Virus record (IMG/VR): IMGVR_UViG_3300000117_007448
Span: 1-64,000 of that record
DNA length: 64,000 bases
Origin: a virus
Direction: 5' to 3' (one strand)
The notes beneath the pieces were generated by a model. That model saw only the letters and a program-made list of their open reading frames with translations, was not told the origin of the DNA and searched no databases. This document shows, in pieces, positions 30,173-39,342 of the stretch. Each line of letters begins with the position of its first letter. The stretch's first letter is position 1. A program made the position numbers and the translations under genes.

Positions 30173-30626
30173 TTTTCCTCTTCATATACATTATGAATGG
30201 CATCAATTTTTTCTTTTTTCTTTTTACTGGAACTCCTGGTTCACCTTGAGGGCCAACACCAAGACCTGCGACTTTTCCACCACCTACACTATTTACTGGT
30301 GCATCTTCGTTTCTTGGTACACAATTAGGCACCCTTTTACCCTTTTTCATTTTAAAACCAACTTGTTTATGTGAATCCCAACAAGCTTCCTTTTTAAGTG
30401 TTTCTTCGTCCATGAAATGTCCACTTTTTGGTATTTTTACGTTTACTGTGTCTGCTGTTTTACCTTGACCAGCCTTTAAAAGTTCTTTCATATATTTTGC
30501 ACTATATGGCCTACCAGCTTCTTTCAATGATCTTTTTTTACGACCAGCACAATGAGCCTTTTGACTAAAGCCTTTGGGGTTGCTACAATCAATACTTCTT
30601 TTGTACTTGTCCGACCAACTACTCAT
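30165..30626 (-). CDS. conserved T4-like phage protein (CSNPKGFSQKAHCAG motif)
   Basis: 153 residues, strongly basic. The N-terminal CSNPKGFSQKAHCAGRKKR motif recurs in marine T4-like phage virion-associated proteins. A Gly/Pro-rich linker separates a basic C-terminal end. The function is not known to me; packaging into the head is possible. Confidence 0.65.
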   Translation of the reverse strand: MSSWSDKYKRSIDCSNPKGFSQKAHCAGRKKRSLKEAGRPYSAKYMKELLKAGQGKTADTVNVKIPKSGHFMDEETLKKEACWDSHKQVGFKMKKGKRVPNCVPRNEDAPVNSVGGGKVAGLGVGPQGEPGVPVKRKKKKLMPFIMYMKRKNV

Positions 30627-31014
30627 CTATTTTCCTTAGTTTTTCTGCTGTACTCATATCAATTGATATTGATGATGAATATAAATTATTATTTTTTATA
30701 CCTAATATCTTATCTGGCATAATATTTAAAAATGTTAGATAAGTTTTTAATATAGAATAATCTTCTTTATCTACTTTAAAAAATAATAATCTACTTGTTA
30801 CTGATGGTCCAAATACATTAACTAAAACTGTTAAGTGATTTAAAACCAACCTTTCTTTTATATCACTTGGTTTTCTGTGCCTACGAAAGAGTCTTTTTAA
30901 ATAATTTATTCTTTTTAAATCATCTTTAAATTCACTCATTACATAGTTTGGTTTCTCATAAGCTTTTATAGCATATAAAATCCAGTTTTCATTATTTAAA
31001 TTTTCAAAAGACAA
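30619..31014 (-). CDS. conserved marine phage protein, unknown function
   Basis: 131 residues, basic helical (LKRINYLKRLFRRHRK) followed by a hydrophobic helical part (LNHLTVLVNVFGP). This arrangement recurs in marine T4-like phages, where it is annotated as unknown. Overlaps the downstream gene by 8 bases. Confidence 0.7.
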   Translation of the reverse strand: MSFENLNNENWILYAIKAYEKPNYVMSEFKDDLKRINYLKRLFRRHRKPSDIKERLVLNHLTVLVNVFGPSVTSRLLFFKVDKEDYSILKTYLTFLNIMPDKILGIKNNNLYSSSISIDMSTAEKLRKIDE

Positions 31015-31023
31015 ATTATTTTC

Positions 31024-31458
31024 CTATACTCTTTTTCCCTCATCTAATAAAAGTTCAGCTATTCGTTTTTCATCACCAACTTCAGCGTAAAACTCAAAGC
31101 GACCACTTTCATGAGAGAGATCGAAAATTATGTAAATTTTATATCCTGAATCTTGTCCGTATTGTAGTAAATCAATACCAAGTTCTTCACCTTCTTGATC
31201 TGGCCTATATGTAACTGGTAAATAAGAACCGAATCTTTCAAGTGCTTTATTGATTGATGATATACCTTCCTCTGGCACTCGAAACCCTACTCGTAAGTAA
31301 TTAAGTAAATAATAATTGACTTGCGATCTAATTTTAGGGTTGCGGAAAAGTGAGGAGTTCTCACCCCAATCCTTTGCAGGAAGGTCGTGGAACTCCTCGG
31401 CTTGGTCAACTTCCACAGTTGTGGTAGTTTCTTTGAGGAAATCTCTATACTTTTTCAT
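31024..31458 (-). CDS. hypothetical acidic protein
   Basis: 144 residues, mixed alpha/beta, acidic; no motif recognised. One-base overlap with the virion protein gene upstream suggests co-expression late. Confidence 0.7.
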   Translation of the reverse strand: MKKYRDFLKETTTTVEVDQAEEFHDLPAKDWGENSSLFRNPKIRSQVNYYLLNYLRVGFRVPEEGISSINKALERFGSYLPVTYRPDQEGEELGIDLLQYGQDSGYKIYIIFDLSHESGRFEFYAEVGDEKRIAELLLDEGKRV

Positions 31459-32111
31459 TAACTCTTATCGAAAACCGCATTACTAGCAGCTGAATCACCA
31501 GACATAGAACCCATTGCAACTAAGGTTTCAGTCTGTATTCTACCTGCACGACCACCAACTGTAATTGAAAACACAGCATTTGTGACTGCCTTACCTGTTA
31601 GCACAGCGGTATTTTGTTTAAAGTGTGTATCAGTATATACATTAGCGATAGCTGGTGTGTTAGCATATAAACCAAAACTATTACCAATTATAATTCCATC
31701 AATAAATCCAGTTGTATTGACTGTAATTTCAACATTAGCGGCTATTTGTCCTGAACCACCTTTGCCTCCACCACCAGTAAAGATTTTAACAAAAGAGTTA
31801 ACACCTTTTGCACCGGCATTTGCTGTGATAGATGTGATTGGACCTACACCAACTTTACGAGTTATCCAACCAGCGTGTGTTGGTATTCCAGTACCATCTC
31901 CAGTAGCTACATTTGCAACTGCTGATGATGTTTCAACTGTACTTAGACCGAAAATACCTAAAGCGGCTTTATCAATAAAATCTCCGATTGCTGTGTTAGC
32001 GTAATAGACCTGACCATTACTAGTTACCTGAGGTGTATCACCACCATAACCAGTTGTGTCTGTCTGTTTTGGCGCATTGTTCCCTGCGTTTAAATTTCCC
32101 CAAAGCGACAT
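31458..32111 (-). CDS. virion structural protein candidate
   Basis: 217 residues, low in Cys, rich in Gly, Ala, Thr, Asn, mostly beta. The end (HAGWITRKVGVGP ... AGRIQTETLVAMGSMSGD) matches a decoration-like virion protein I know from marine T4-like phages. An exact late promoter (TATAAATA) and AAAGGAG precede it. Confidence 0.75.
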   Translation of the reverse strand: MSLWGNLNAGNNAPKQTDTTGYGGDTPQVTSNGQVYYANTAIGDFIDKAALGIFGLSTVETSSAVANVATGDGTGIPTHAGWITRKVGVGPITSITANAGAKGVNSFVKIFTGGGGKGGSGQIAANVEITVNTTGFIDGIIIGNSFGLYANTPAIANVYTDTHFKQNTAVLTGKAVTNAVFSITVGGRAGRIQTETLVAMGSMSGDSAASNAVFDKS

Positions 32112-32139
32112 TTTTTTCTCCTTTTAAAATGTTATATAC

Positions 32140-32147
32140 TATTTATA
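32140..32147 (-). promoter_or_regulatory. T4-type late promoter
   Basis: Exact TATAAATA on the minus strand, 28 nt upstream of the virion protein start; it overlaps the stop region of the preceding gene. Confidence 0.85.
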
Positions 32148-33693
32148 TCTTATTATCGTTGTCATTGGAAGGATTATCAGGTCTCATGATCTGACTTGTT
32201 AAGGTCGGATCTGATTCAAATTTATCTTTAACAACTAAATTATTTTCTTTCTTTTTTCTAACTTTTTTAACTTTTTCAAAAATGCTTGTATTTTCATCTT
32301 GCATCGCTAACTTTGTTGCTGTTGCATACATTACATTTTTAGCATCATCACCATATCTGTCTTTAAAACCTTTCATTTTAGGTTTCATAGACATTACAAT
32401 TTTTTCACGTTTTTTCATTTGACCATCAGTCATATGACCTTCACTTACACCCATCTTTTGACGTTGCAATATTTTTTTAGTTTGTATCTTATCATCAGCT
32501 TTTTGAATACCTTGCATCCTTTTTTTTGCTTCTGGACTTGTTAATTTTCTACCTTTTCTAGGATCAATTTTATCCTCATAATCATCCATTGCTTTATCTC
32601 TATAACTTCTTAATGTTCTTACATTAAGTTCATCAATCTGTTCAACTTCTTCATTTGTAGGGTATAAAAGGTAATCTCTCATACTATCCATATATGCAGC
32701 TGCAACGGCAAGTTTATTTGTCCACCAACTTGGTAATGACTCAACTGAACCCATCATAGCTAATCTAGTTTGTATATCACCTGCATCTTCCATAATTGTT
32801 TTACATTTTCTCATAGCTGATGCTACATCTGTATGTCCATCTTCAAGTATTTCTGTTTCTTCATATTGGCCACTACCTTGAAAACCACCTTTTTGTATAG
32901 CTGTTGACATATCACCAAGTGTTGCTTGATCTTTTGTCATTTTTAAATTTCTTAAAAATTTCTTTTTACCTTTTTTTTCTGTTCCGCAATGACCTTCACT
33001 TACTGATTCAGATGGTGTCATTGTTACGGTTCTACCATAACTATCTTTACCAACTACTTTGGTATTTGGATTCTTTTTGCCTTGGTGATCATCATATCCT
33101 TTATTATAATCAGAAGCGTAAGGCCCGTAGTTGTCAGATGTTTCCCCTCTTTTATCTCCAGCTAATGCTTTTTTCTTGCCTAAGTTGTAGTGATATTTTG
33201 CTTCAGATTCATCAATATATTCTACTGACTCTGGAACTCCACCTTTCATTTTACGGCCTTTATCAACTAACTTACGAGCAGCTTTTGCTAAACCAGTTTG
33301 ACGATTGCTGACCTTTCTAAAATCTTTTTTATCATCATATTCATTTTTACTCATGCTTTTGGCACCCATCTTATACGATCTTCTAGCCAAATCACCACCA
33401 GCTTTTGTTGCGTAGTTACCCAAAGTCTTTGGTGATAGTTCATCAATCTGCTCTATATCTTCATTGGTTTTTTGTGTAAGTTTATTTGCAGCTCTACCAA
33501 TACCAACTACTCTTTTCCGCATCTTCTGGCTTCTTTTCTCCCTGTCTGGGTCATTTTTTTTCGCATCACCACCTTTAACCACAGACTGTACTATTTTTGC
33601 ACCATGGTCCACACCTTTATCTCTAAGGTTATCTGCAGCTCCCATTTGATAACGAGCGAGAGTGTATTTACTGAGTTCTTTTAAAGTTTTCAT
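32143..33693 (-). CDS. repeat-containing virion polyprotein candidate 1
   Basis: 516 residues, highly charged, low complexity. It contains repeats of the type EQIDEL-xx-(K/R)TLxxYxxKA (IDE at 83-85 and again near 354-356), a related start (LKELSKYTLARYQMGA) and VEYIDES near 160. The I-x-E sites match the cleavage preference of T4 gp21 prohead protease ([L/I]-x-E), so this is probably a head-internal precursor cut into peptides. It overlaps the next such protein gene by 4 bases. Confidence 0.7.
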   Translation of the reverse strand: MKTLKELSKYTLARYQMGAADNLRDKGVDHGAKIVQSVVKGGDAKKNDPDREKRSQKMRKRVVGIGRAANKLTQKTNEDIEQIDELSPKTLGNYATKAGGDLARRSYKMGAKSMSKNEYDDKKDFRKVSNRQTGLAKAARKLVDKGRKMKGGVPESVEYIDESEAKYHYNLGKKKALAGDKRGETSDNYGPYASDYNKGYDDHQGKKNPNTKVVGKDSYGRTVTMTPSESVSEGHCGTEKKGKKKFLRNLKMTKDQATLGDMSTAIQKGGFQGSGQYEETEILEDGHTDVASAMRKCKTIMEDAGDIQTRLAMMGSVESLPSWWTNKLAVAAAYMDSMRDYLLYPTNEEVEQIDELNVRTLRSYRDKAMDDYEDKIDPRKGRKLTSPEAKKRMQGIQKADDKIQTKKILQRQKMGVSEGHMTDGQMKKREKIVMSMKPKMKGFKDRYGDDAKNVMYATATKLAMQDENTSIFEKVKKVRKKKENNLVVKDKFESDPTLTSQIMRPDNPSNDNDNKI

Positions 33694-35624
33694 CCTTTTC
33701 TCCAGCTTCCGCCTTTTGATTTATACCACTTAGAAGCCCAACCATTTGCATAAGCTGATGGATAAACATCAAACTTTGATTTTGCTAATGATTTTGCTCT
33801 TGACCATAATTTAGGATTAGTTGGTACATTTTTTTCTTCTATGTACTCAACTTCTTCTTTATAAGAGGATTGACCTGGACGACCACCATATAACTGAGCC
33901 TTCATTTGAAGTCTACCTTTAGCTTTGTCTATACCCATTGCTCTTTTTTTGGCCTTAGGTGTATTACCTTTCATATCCATGGCTCGGTCAACTTGGTCAT
34001 CTTCAGCTTTACTTTTATAACTTCTTAAAGTTTTAGTATCGAGTTCATCAATCTGCTCTATATCTTCATTTTGTTTTCTTAACTCTTTTGATACAGCAGG
34101 GTGTTGGGCGAGACCTTTATTGACCTTATCCATAGTCTTTACAGCACCGGTCATATTACCTTTTGCGAATCTCTTATCACGAGCTATCCCAATAGCCTGC
34201 TTAACTTGCTTTTTTGAGGGGGTGCCCTCCTCTAACTGCTCAACTTCCTCATTAGTGGCTTTCTTAACTTCCATATACTCTATTGCTTCAGCAGTTTGCG
34301 GTCTTTTGAATGCTTGATACCCTGCTTTTATTTTTTTACCCAACTTTTTAATACCTTGTTGAGCTTTGTGACCAACTAATCCTCCAACAGCTGCACCAAC
34401 TGGTCCAGCCATCATTGCACCGCCAACTGCCCCAGCAGTAGCACCTAAAGCACCTTCATCTATCTCTTCATTTGCTTTTTGTTTGCTTAAAGGTAATGAC
34501 ATCTGTTTTGGTTTTGGTTTTTTTATCTTATTCATATCAGCCTGTGCTTTCTTCACAGCTGTATCAAAATCATGGCCAGCGTCCATGTGACCTGTAACCA
34601 TATCTTTCATTCTACCTTCTTGAAGAGAAACACTTATTGCCTCTAATGGCGCCTCTTCAAGCATTGTTAGTTTATCAAAGAAAGAAGCTGACTCATTTAC
34701 GTCTTTACCACTTACTTTGGTACCACGAACTATGTTTTGTCTAGCGCCATAACTACCTCTTTTCTTTGGCTCAGATTTTCTTGTCATTGCTTTTTTCATT
34801 GTTTGCTCTTCTTCACCACCTCTACCATAATCACTCGCACCATATTTGGCACCTTGAGCTAGTTTAGCCTTGTGTCTGGTAACTCCTTTTGGTAATACTT
34901 CAACTTCATTGACATATTCAACAGCTTCTTTAGAAACTTTCATACTGACTAAACGATCAGGTTTATCCATGGTCACGGTGCGTTTTGCAGGTTTTTTCTT
35001 TGCACGAAGCATCTTTAAATCTTCGGCATCTACTTTATTATTTTTATTCATGTCTAGTTTCTTTTGACCTCCGTGTAATTCACCATGAGCCTCATCTACT
35101 GATTTGACATCTGGTAACATTTTTTCTATTCTTTCAGATTGGCTTTTGTGCATCTTTGAAGCACCAGCCAGTTCTTTAGAAATCTTTTTAAGTTTTTCTT
35201 TATCTTCACCTATTTGATTTCTATTATTTAAAGTTTGTAAAGGTACCATTCCATATTTTTCACGAATCACATTAATTTTTTCAACTATATCCGATTGTTC
35301 ATTGGATAAAGGGGTGGATTGCATAGCATCTTGTGTTAGAGATTTGAGAGATTCGACATCTTCTTCACTCATAGTGTCTAAGGGTAGATCAAACACGTTT
35401 ACATTTTCAACTTTAACTGCTTGTTGAAGTCCTTTAGCAACACCAGCTTCCTCTTCAGGTGTTTTCTTTTTTGAGGCTTTAGTTTGTGTTTTTTTCAACT
35501 CTTGGTCAAATTCTGTATTAGTAGGTTCTTCACTAAGCACTTGTGATACTGGTTGAACACCATACATAATCTTATTGACCTCGTCTGTGACACTTTTAAG
35601 TGCCTCCGAATCTTTCGATTTCAT
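33690..35624 (-). CDS. repeat-containing virion polyprotein candidate 2
   Basis: 644 residues. Same repeat (IEQIDELDTKTLRSYKSKA) once, with further VEYVNE, VEQLEE and VEYIEE sites that match the prohead protease pattern. Other parts: an EF-hand-like loop (DMNKNNKVDAEDLKML, near 205), a glycine-zipper hydrophobic segment (about 395-425: AVGGAMMAGPVGAAVGG) that could insert in membranes, and a basic Trp/Lys C-terminus (WASKWYKSKGGSWRKG). Probably packaged in the head or acting at infection; inference. Confidence 0.7.
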   Translation of the reverse strand: MKSKDSEALKSVTDEVNKIMYGVQPVSQVLSEEPTNTEFDQELKKTQTKASKKKTPEEEAGVAKGLQQAVKVENVNVFDLPLDTMSEEDVESLKSLTQDAMQSTPLSNEQSDIVEKINVIREKYGMVPLQTLNNRNQIGEDKEKLKKISKELAGASKMHKSQSERIEKMLPDVKSVDEAHGELHGGQKKLDMNKNNKVDAEDLKMLRAKKKPAKRTVTMDKPDRLVSMKVSKEAVEYVNEVEVLPKGVTRHKAKLAQGAKYGASDYGRGGEEEQTMKKAMTRKSEPKKRGSYGARQNIVRGTKVSGKDVNESASFFDKLTMLEEAPLEAISVSLQEGRMKDMVTGHMDAGHDFDTAVKKAQADMNKIKKPKPKQMSLPLSKQKANEEIDEGALGATAGAVGGAMMAGPVGAAVGGLVGHKAQQGIKKLGKKIKAGYQAFKRPQTAEAIEYMEVKKATNEEVEQLEEGTPSKKQVKQAIGIARDKRFAKGNMTGAVKTMDKVNKGLAQHPAVSKELRKQNEDIEQIDELDTKTLRSYKSKAEDDQVDRAMDMKGNTPKAKKRAMGIDKAKGRLQMKAQLYGGRPGQSSYKEEVEYIEEKNVPTNPKLWSRAKSLAKSKFDVYPSAYANGWASKWYKSKGGSWRKG

Positions 35625-35640
35625 TTCTTTTTCTCCTTGT

Positions 35641-35949
35641 TTAGCAGTTCCATTTTCTTAAAGCTTTATTAATTCGGCTATCTGGATCTCTAGCTGTTTT
35701 AGCTGAGGTTAGCTTCTTTTTCATGCCTTTCATTCTCCGGCAGAATGATAATCTTCTCTTAGCAGACTTTGAACCTTTTTTTAATTTACTTGGTTTTGTT
35801 GTAACTGCTGTTTGTAACTTTGATCCTGGATTTTCACGGCGATATGAGTCAACACCTTTTTGGTTTAAACCACCATCTGGATCTTTGCCAGCGGACCTTG
35901 TCCATGCAGGTGATTTATCTTCCTCTATAAACTGTATAAATTTTTTCAT
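35641..35949 (-). CDS. small basic virion-associated protein
   Basis: 102 residues, very basic. SPAWTRSAGKDPDGGLNQKG...RRLSFCRRMKGMKKK...DPDSRINKALRKWNC is a conserved small family in marine phages (seen as DUF-type head or internal proteins). It lies between two large virion precursor genes. Confidence 0.7.
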   Translation of the reverse strand: MKKFIQFIEEDKSPAWTRSAGKDPDGGLNQKGVDSYRRENPGSKLQTAVTTKPSKLKKGSKSAKRRLSFCRRMKGMKKKLTSAKTARDPDSRINKALRKWNC

Positions 35950-37832
35950 TACCCTGTTCCTGGAAATCGTTTTGCTCTAAAAGTTTTTAAATTAATACCA
36001 ACTTTTTTAAGTTCATCTTCCTTTTGTGCTGAAATAGAAGCCGTAGTAGTATCACCTGTAAGTTCTTTAAACGGTATTACTACACCTTTTTTTAATCGAC
36101 CTTTATTGGTCAAACTATTATATTCTTTAGAATATGAATTAAGAGCCATTCCAGGTTCTATACCTTTGTCTATGGATTCATATTGCGTGGTTTTCTCGGA
36201 CGCCTTCTTTTCCGAGAGTTCGTTTGGTTTGTAGTATTCGCTATCTTGTGACCCGAAGTACCATGCGTTAAATGTGTTGTTGACATTCTTGGTTCCGAGT
36301 TTGCTCTTTTTTGTTTTATGTGATACTGCCTCGGAAAATTCTCTCTCAAGAACTCGTCCAAAGCTTTGTCTATTTCCTCTTTGATCACTTTCCTTATCAT
36401 ATTTCCAATCATATTCATTACTTAAATCCTCCTTCGTTATTTTACCTTTACCAAAATTAGAGACCATTACAGGTTTACCACCTTTTCCTGGTCTATTTGC
36501 AACTGGGTCATGTTTACGCTTCACACGAACAGCAGCTGCACGTTCTTTTTTAGAAAGCTTAGCTCTCTTTTCTTTTGACATACATTTTGGTTTTGGCTCA
36601 CCTGGCTTTCTTGCACATGGTCCAGCTACATTACCTTTTGAGTCGATTCTTTTCCAATCACCTTGTGGATGATCTTTAGAAAACCATTGCCTCAAATCTT
36701 CATCAAATGTATCTTCAAATAATTCATCAATACCTTTTATGTTATTGGACATTTTATCCTCTAACCATTCTTTTAAATCAAATATTCTTTGTTGAAAGTG
36801 GTACTCTGTTAAATCTTCTGAGTTATCAAATTCAATGTAATCTTCTTTAAAAACATCTTCAAAATATGGCTTCACCATATTTACTAATTCCCATTTTTGA
36901 TGTCTTAGTTCCTCGTTCATGACTCTTTTTCTAGACTCATTTCTTAATTTTGAAACGTCATTTGTTGTAGAAACAAGAACCATTGTTGTTTTATAATTTT
37001 GTTCTTCTAATTTTTCTTTTATTTTACTTAAAGTTTTAATCTCATGAGCATTACCATTAATTACAAGGTTTGATCTTTCATGAGTATCATATCTTTTTTC
37101 CATGATATATTCAAAAGCTTTATCCGTATTCACTTCTCTAAGATTAAAATCTTCTAATACACTTTTGAATATGTAATCTTTACCAGAACCAGGACCACCA
37201 ATTAAAAATACTGCAACATCTTCTGCAATCTTCATGCCTTTGCGAGTATCATTGTACATATGTTTTACATGAGAATCACTCATTTTTGATGGAGCCCCTG
37301 ATTTAAATGACTTGTAATCACCTTTAACTGCGTGTCCTCTCATCTTAGTGCCTGACATACCAGATGTAGTTTGACTATCTGGATCTCTATCACCAGATGA
37401 ATGTATTGTTATCTTTTTAAAGTTGTATAATGCTTTTGAATGTGTACCATTATATCTATCGAGAGTGTTTTTAAACTCTGAGACACGGTCTGAACCTGCA
37501 ACAACGTGTAGGTGTGATACACCTTTTTTATGTAACTTAGCTGCTTGTTTTAAATAATTTGGATTTTCTTTATCTGAAGTGGATAAATTGGCACGTGGAA
37601 ATGCCTTCTTAGCGTGTTTTAACTTATCAGTTGGTGAAAGTGGATTTTTATTTTTGTCTTGACTATGAGATAATACAACATGGTGTGAACCACCAACTTG
37701 TCTTGCGACTTGTTGCACTTTATTTACAAGTTTTTCATGGCCTTTTGTAATCGGGTTCATTCTACCGAATGACATTACGGCATGATTATCTTTTTTTGAT
37801 AGATTTTCATCTATGTAGTCTAGAAATTTCAT
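35949..37832 (-). CDS. multidomain protein: NMN adenylyltransferase-like, P-loop kinase-like, virion-type C-terminus
   Basis: 627 residues. Domain 1 (about 15-190) has the nucleotidyltransferase pattern GRMNPITKGHEKL and SGTKMRGH, as in NadR/NMNAT/PPAT. Domain 2 (about 205-360) has a Walker A GGPGSGKDY. Domain 3 (about 375-470) is a small basic module (WFSKDHPQGDWKRIDSKGN, CARKPGEPKPKC, RAAAVRVKRKHDPVANRPGKGGKP) known from marine phage virion proteins. The first two recall bifunctional NadR. A late promoter precedes it, so it is made with structural proteins. The reaction is not proven; NAD salvage is one option. Confidence 0.75.
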   Translation of the reverse strand: MKFLDYIDENLSKKDNHAVMSFGRMNPITKGHEKLVNKVQQVARQVGGSHHVVLSHSQDKNKNPLSPTDKLKHAKKAFPRANLSTSDKENPNYLKQAAKLHKKGVSHLHVVAGSDRVSEFKNTLDRYNGTHSKALYNFKKITIHSSGDRDPDSQTTSGMSGTKMRGHAVKGDYKSFKSGAPSKMSDSHVKHMYNDTRKGMKIAEDVAVFLIGGPGSGKDYIFKSVLEDFNLREVNTDKAFEYIMEKRYDTHERSNLVINGNAHEIKTLSKIKEKLEEQNYKTTMVLVSTTNDVSKLRNESRKRVMNEELRHQKWELVNMVKPYFEDVFKEDYIEFDNSEDLTEYHFQQRIFDLKEWLEDKMSNNIKGIDELFEDTFDEDLRQWFSKDHPQGDWKRIDSKGNVAGPCARKPGEPKPKCMSKEKRAKLSKKERAAAVRVKRKHDPVANRPGKGGKPVMVSNFGKGKITKEDLSNEYDWKYDKESDQRGNRQSFGRVLEREFSEAVSHKTKKSKLGTKNVNNTFNAWYFGSQDSEYYKPNELSEKKASEKTTQYESIDKGIEPGMALNSYSKEYNSLTNKGRLKKGVVIPFKELTGDTTTASISAQKEDELKKVGINLKTFRAKRFPGTG

Positions 37833-37866
37833 AAGCCTCTGCAGCTAATAAGTTAATTATTTCTGT

Positions 37867-37874
37867 TATTTATA
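37867..37874 (-). promoter_or_regulatory. T4-type late promoter
   Basis: Exact TATAAATA on the minus strand, 34 nt upstream of the NadR-like multidomain gene at 37832. Confidence 0.82.
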
Positions 37875-37877
37875 CAT

Positions 37878-38636
37878 TTAAGTTTTTATGGTTAGCACAT
37901 CTCCATCAACAAATTGTTCTACTCCTGCTTTTTCATCAACTGGTCTAGATGCAGGTACAAATGGTGTATTATCAGAACTTCCACCACCTTGATTTCTGCC
38001 AAACTCTAAAGGTTGTTTCCAATGTATTTCACCTCTTTCAAATACAATTACACTATCATAAAATGTAATTGATTGTGTGGATCTAGTGAAATCATCTGGT
38101 TCTACCTGACCTTTTGTATGATCTGCATTGAGTTTATCAACCAAGTTTTTAGATACATTTACAATTGATTCTGGTTCATTTAGACCACCACCATGAGTAT
38201 CTTTCCAATAAGCTGCGTGTGTATCTTCAACAAGATAAACTCCGTTCTTAGACATCTTTGAGTACAAATACTGGAATGTTTTGTTTACATGAGCGACTTG
38301 ATGACTACCATCATCTATGATAATATCAAATTCACCAAATTCATCTACTAACTCTTGTAAAAATTTTTCATCTGATTGATCACCGATACGAATAATAGTA
38401 CCTGGTATTTCATAGTTTGAACAAGATGGTGTTATATCAATTGCAACTATCTTTGAAAGTGGGCCAAAATATTTCTGCCACATAGGTAGAGAACCACCAT
38501 TTAAAACACCAATCTCTAATATCTTTACTGGTTTATTTCTAAACCTTTCAAAATGTTTTTCATATATTGGAAAGTAATGTGTCCATCTTGTAATTTTATT
38601 ACCATCATTCTCTAAAAAGTATTTCCATAAATTCAT
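37878..38636 (-). CDS. SAM-dependent methyltransferase
   Basis: 252 residues from the ATG at 38636 (GAGGAA upstream; the frame extends to 38684 into the next gene). Class I motif I VKILEIGVLNGGSL, motif II IVAIDIT, and IIIDDGSH fit the cephalosporin-hydroxylase/MycE-like sugar or macrolide O-methyltransferase group. In this glycan cluster, methylation of a surface sugar is likely but not shown. Confidence 0.8.
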   Translation of the reverse strand: MNLWKYFLENDGNKITRWTHYFPIYEKHFERFRNKPVKILEIGVLNGGSLPMWQKYFGPLSKIVAIDITPSCSNYEIPGTIIRIGDQSDEKFLQELVDEFGEFDIIIDDGSHQVAHVNKTFQYLYSKMSKNGVYLVEDTHAAYWKDTHGGGLNEPESIVNVSKNLVDKLNADHTKGQVEPDDFTRSTQSITFYDSVIVFERGEIHWKQPLEFGRNQGGGSSDNTPFVPASRPVDEKAGVEQFVDGDVLTIKT

Positions 38637-38637
38637 A

Positions 38638-39342
38638 TCAATATTCCTCTGTTTTTCCTGTTCCAGCCATAATACCTTCAACATACAATCTTTTAAGTTC
38701 TACCACATATTTTTTATTCAATTCTCTAAAATGTGCGTGTTCTGTATCTATATTATAAGCCATGCAAGAGTTTAGTGCTTTGTTTAAAGTTCTAATATAA
38801 TCATCAATCAAAGAAGGACAAAGTGAAAAAAATCTAGTAATAAACAAGTGATCTGTTACACTTTTATCTGGCATCCAAGTTTCAATTCTTTCTTTAAAAA
38901 CGTATTTACCAAATAAATTAGAGTTGTCATATATTCCAATATTAAACTTATCTTGTAATAACGATCTAGCTGAATATTTGAAAATTCTTTTTACAGAGTA
39001 TAACAGTTTAGCTAATTCTGGGTGTTGTTTCAATAAAAAAAGTGTCTTAAGCAACAAAGTAATTTCAGCTTCACTCTTTCTACCAGTCTTAGATAATTCT
39101 CTCACTTGTTCATCATGAGCCCAATATACTTGTCCATTAACTAACTTGTCTATTTGATTACTTTTTTCATCTTCTATCCCTCCAGGTGATCCATCAGAGA
39201 GTAGAATATAAGCATTAGGTAGTTTTTCTCTCAGGTTTTTAAGACCATCTAAAGTTTGTTTAAGTCTATCATCTTTACTAATTACACCGATTGTAGGCTC
39301 TAAAGCTGATGTTACAATAAATAAATTTTTATCGGGTATCAT
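38638..39342 (-). CDS. putative glycan-cluster protein, glycosyltransferase-like N-terminus
   Basis: 234 residues. The start (NLFIVTSALEPTIGVISKDDRL...YILLSDGSP) is a Rossmann-like strand-loop pattern seen in phage glycan-related proteins. I cannot assign a family. It overlaps the nucleotidyltransferase gene by 4 bases. Confidence 0.6.
   Translation of the reverse strand: MIPDKNLFIVTSALEPTIGVISKDDRLKQTLDGLKNLREKLPNAYILLSDGSPGGIEDEKSNQIDKLVNGQVYWAHDEQVRELSKTGRKSEAEITLLLKTLFLLKQHPELAKLLYSVKRIFKYSARSLLQDKFNIGIYDNSNLFGKYVFKERIETWMPDKSVTDHLFITRFFSLCPSLIDDYIRTLNKALNSCMAYNIDTEHAHFRELNKKYVVELKRLYVEGIMAGTGKTEEY

Noticed and set aside
32904-33311. Long plus-strand frames opposite the repeat polyprotein genes (also at 33464 and 34120).
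   Set aside because: They come from the low-complexity Lys/Glu-rich coding sequence of the minus strand and encode implausible Leu/Tyr-rich products without ribosome sites.
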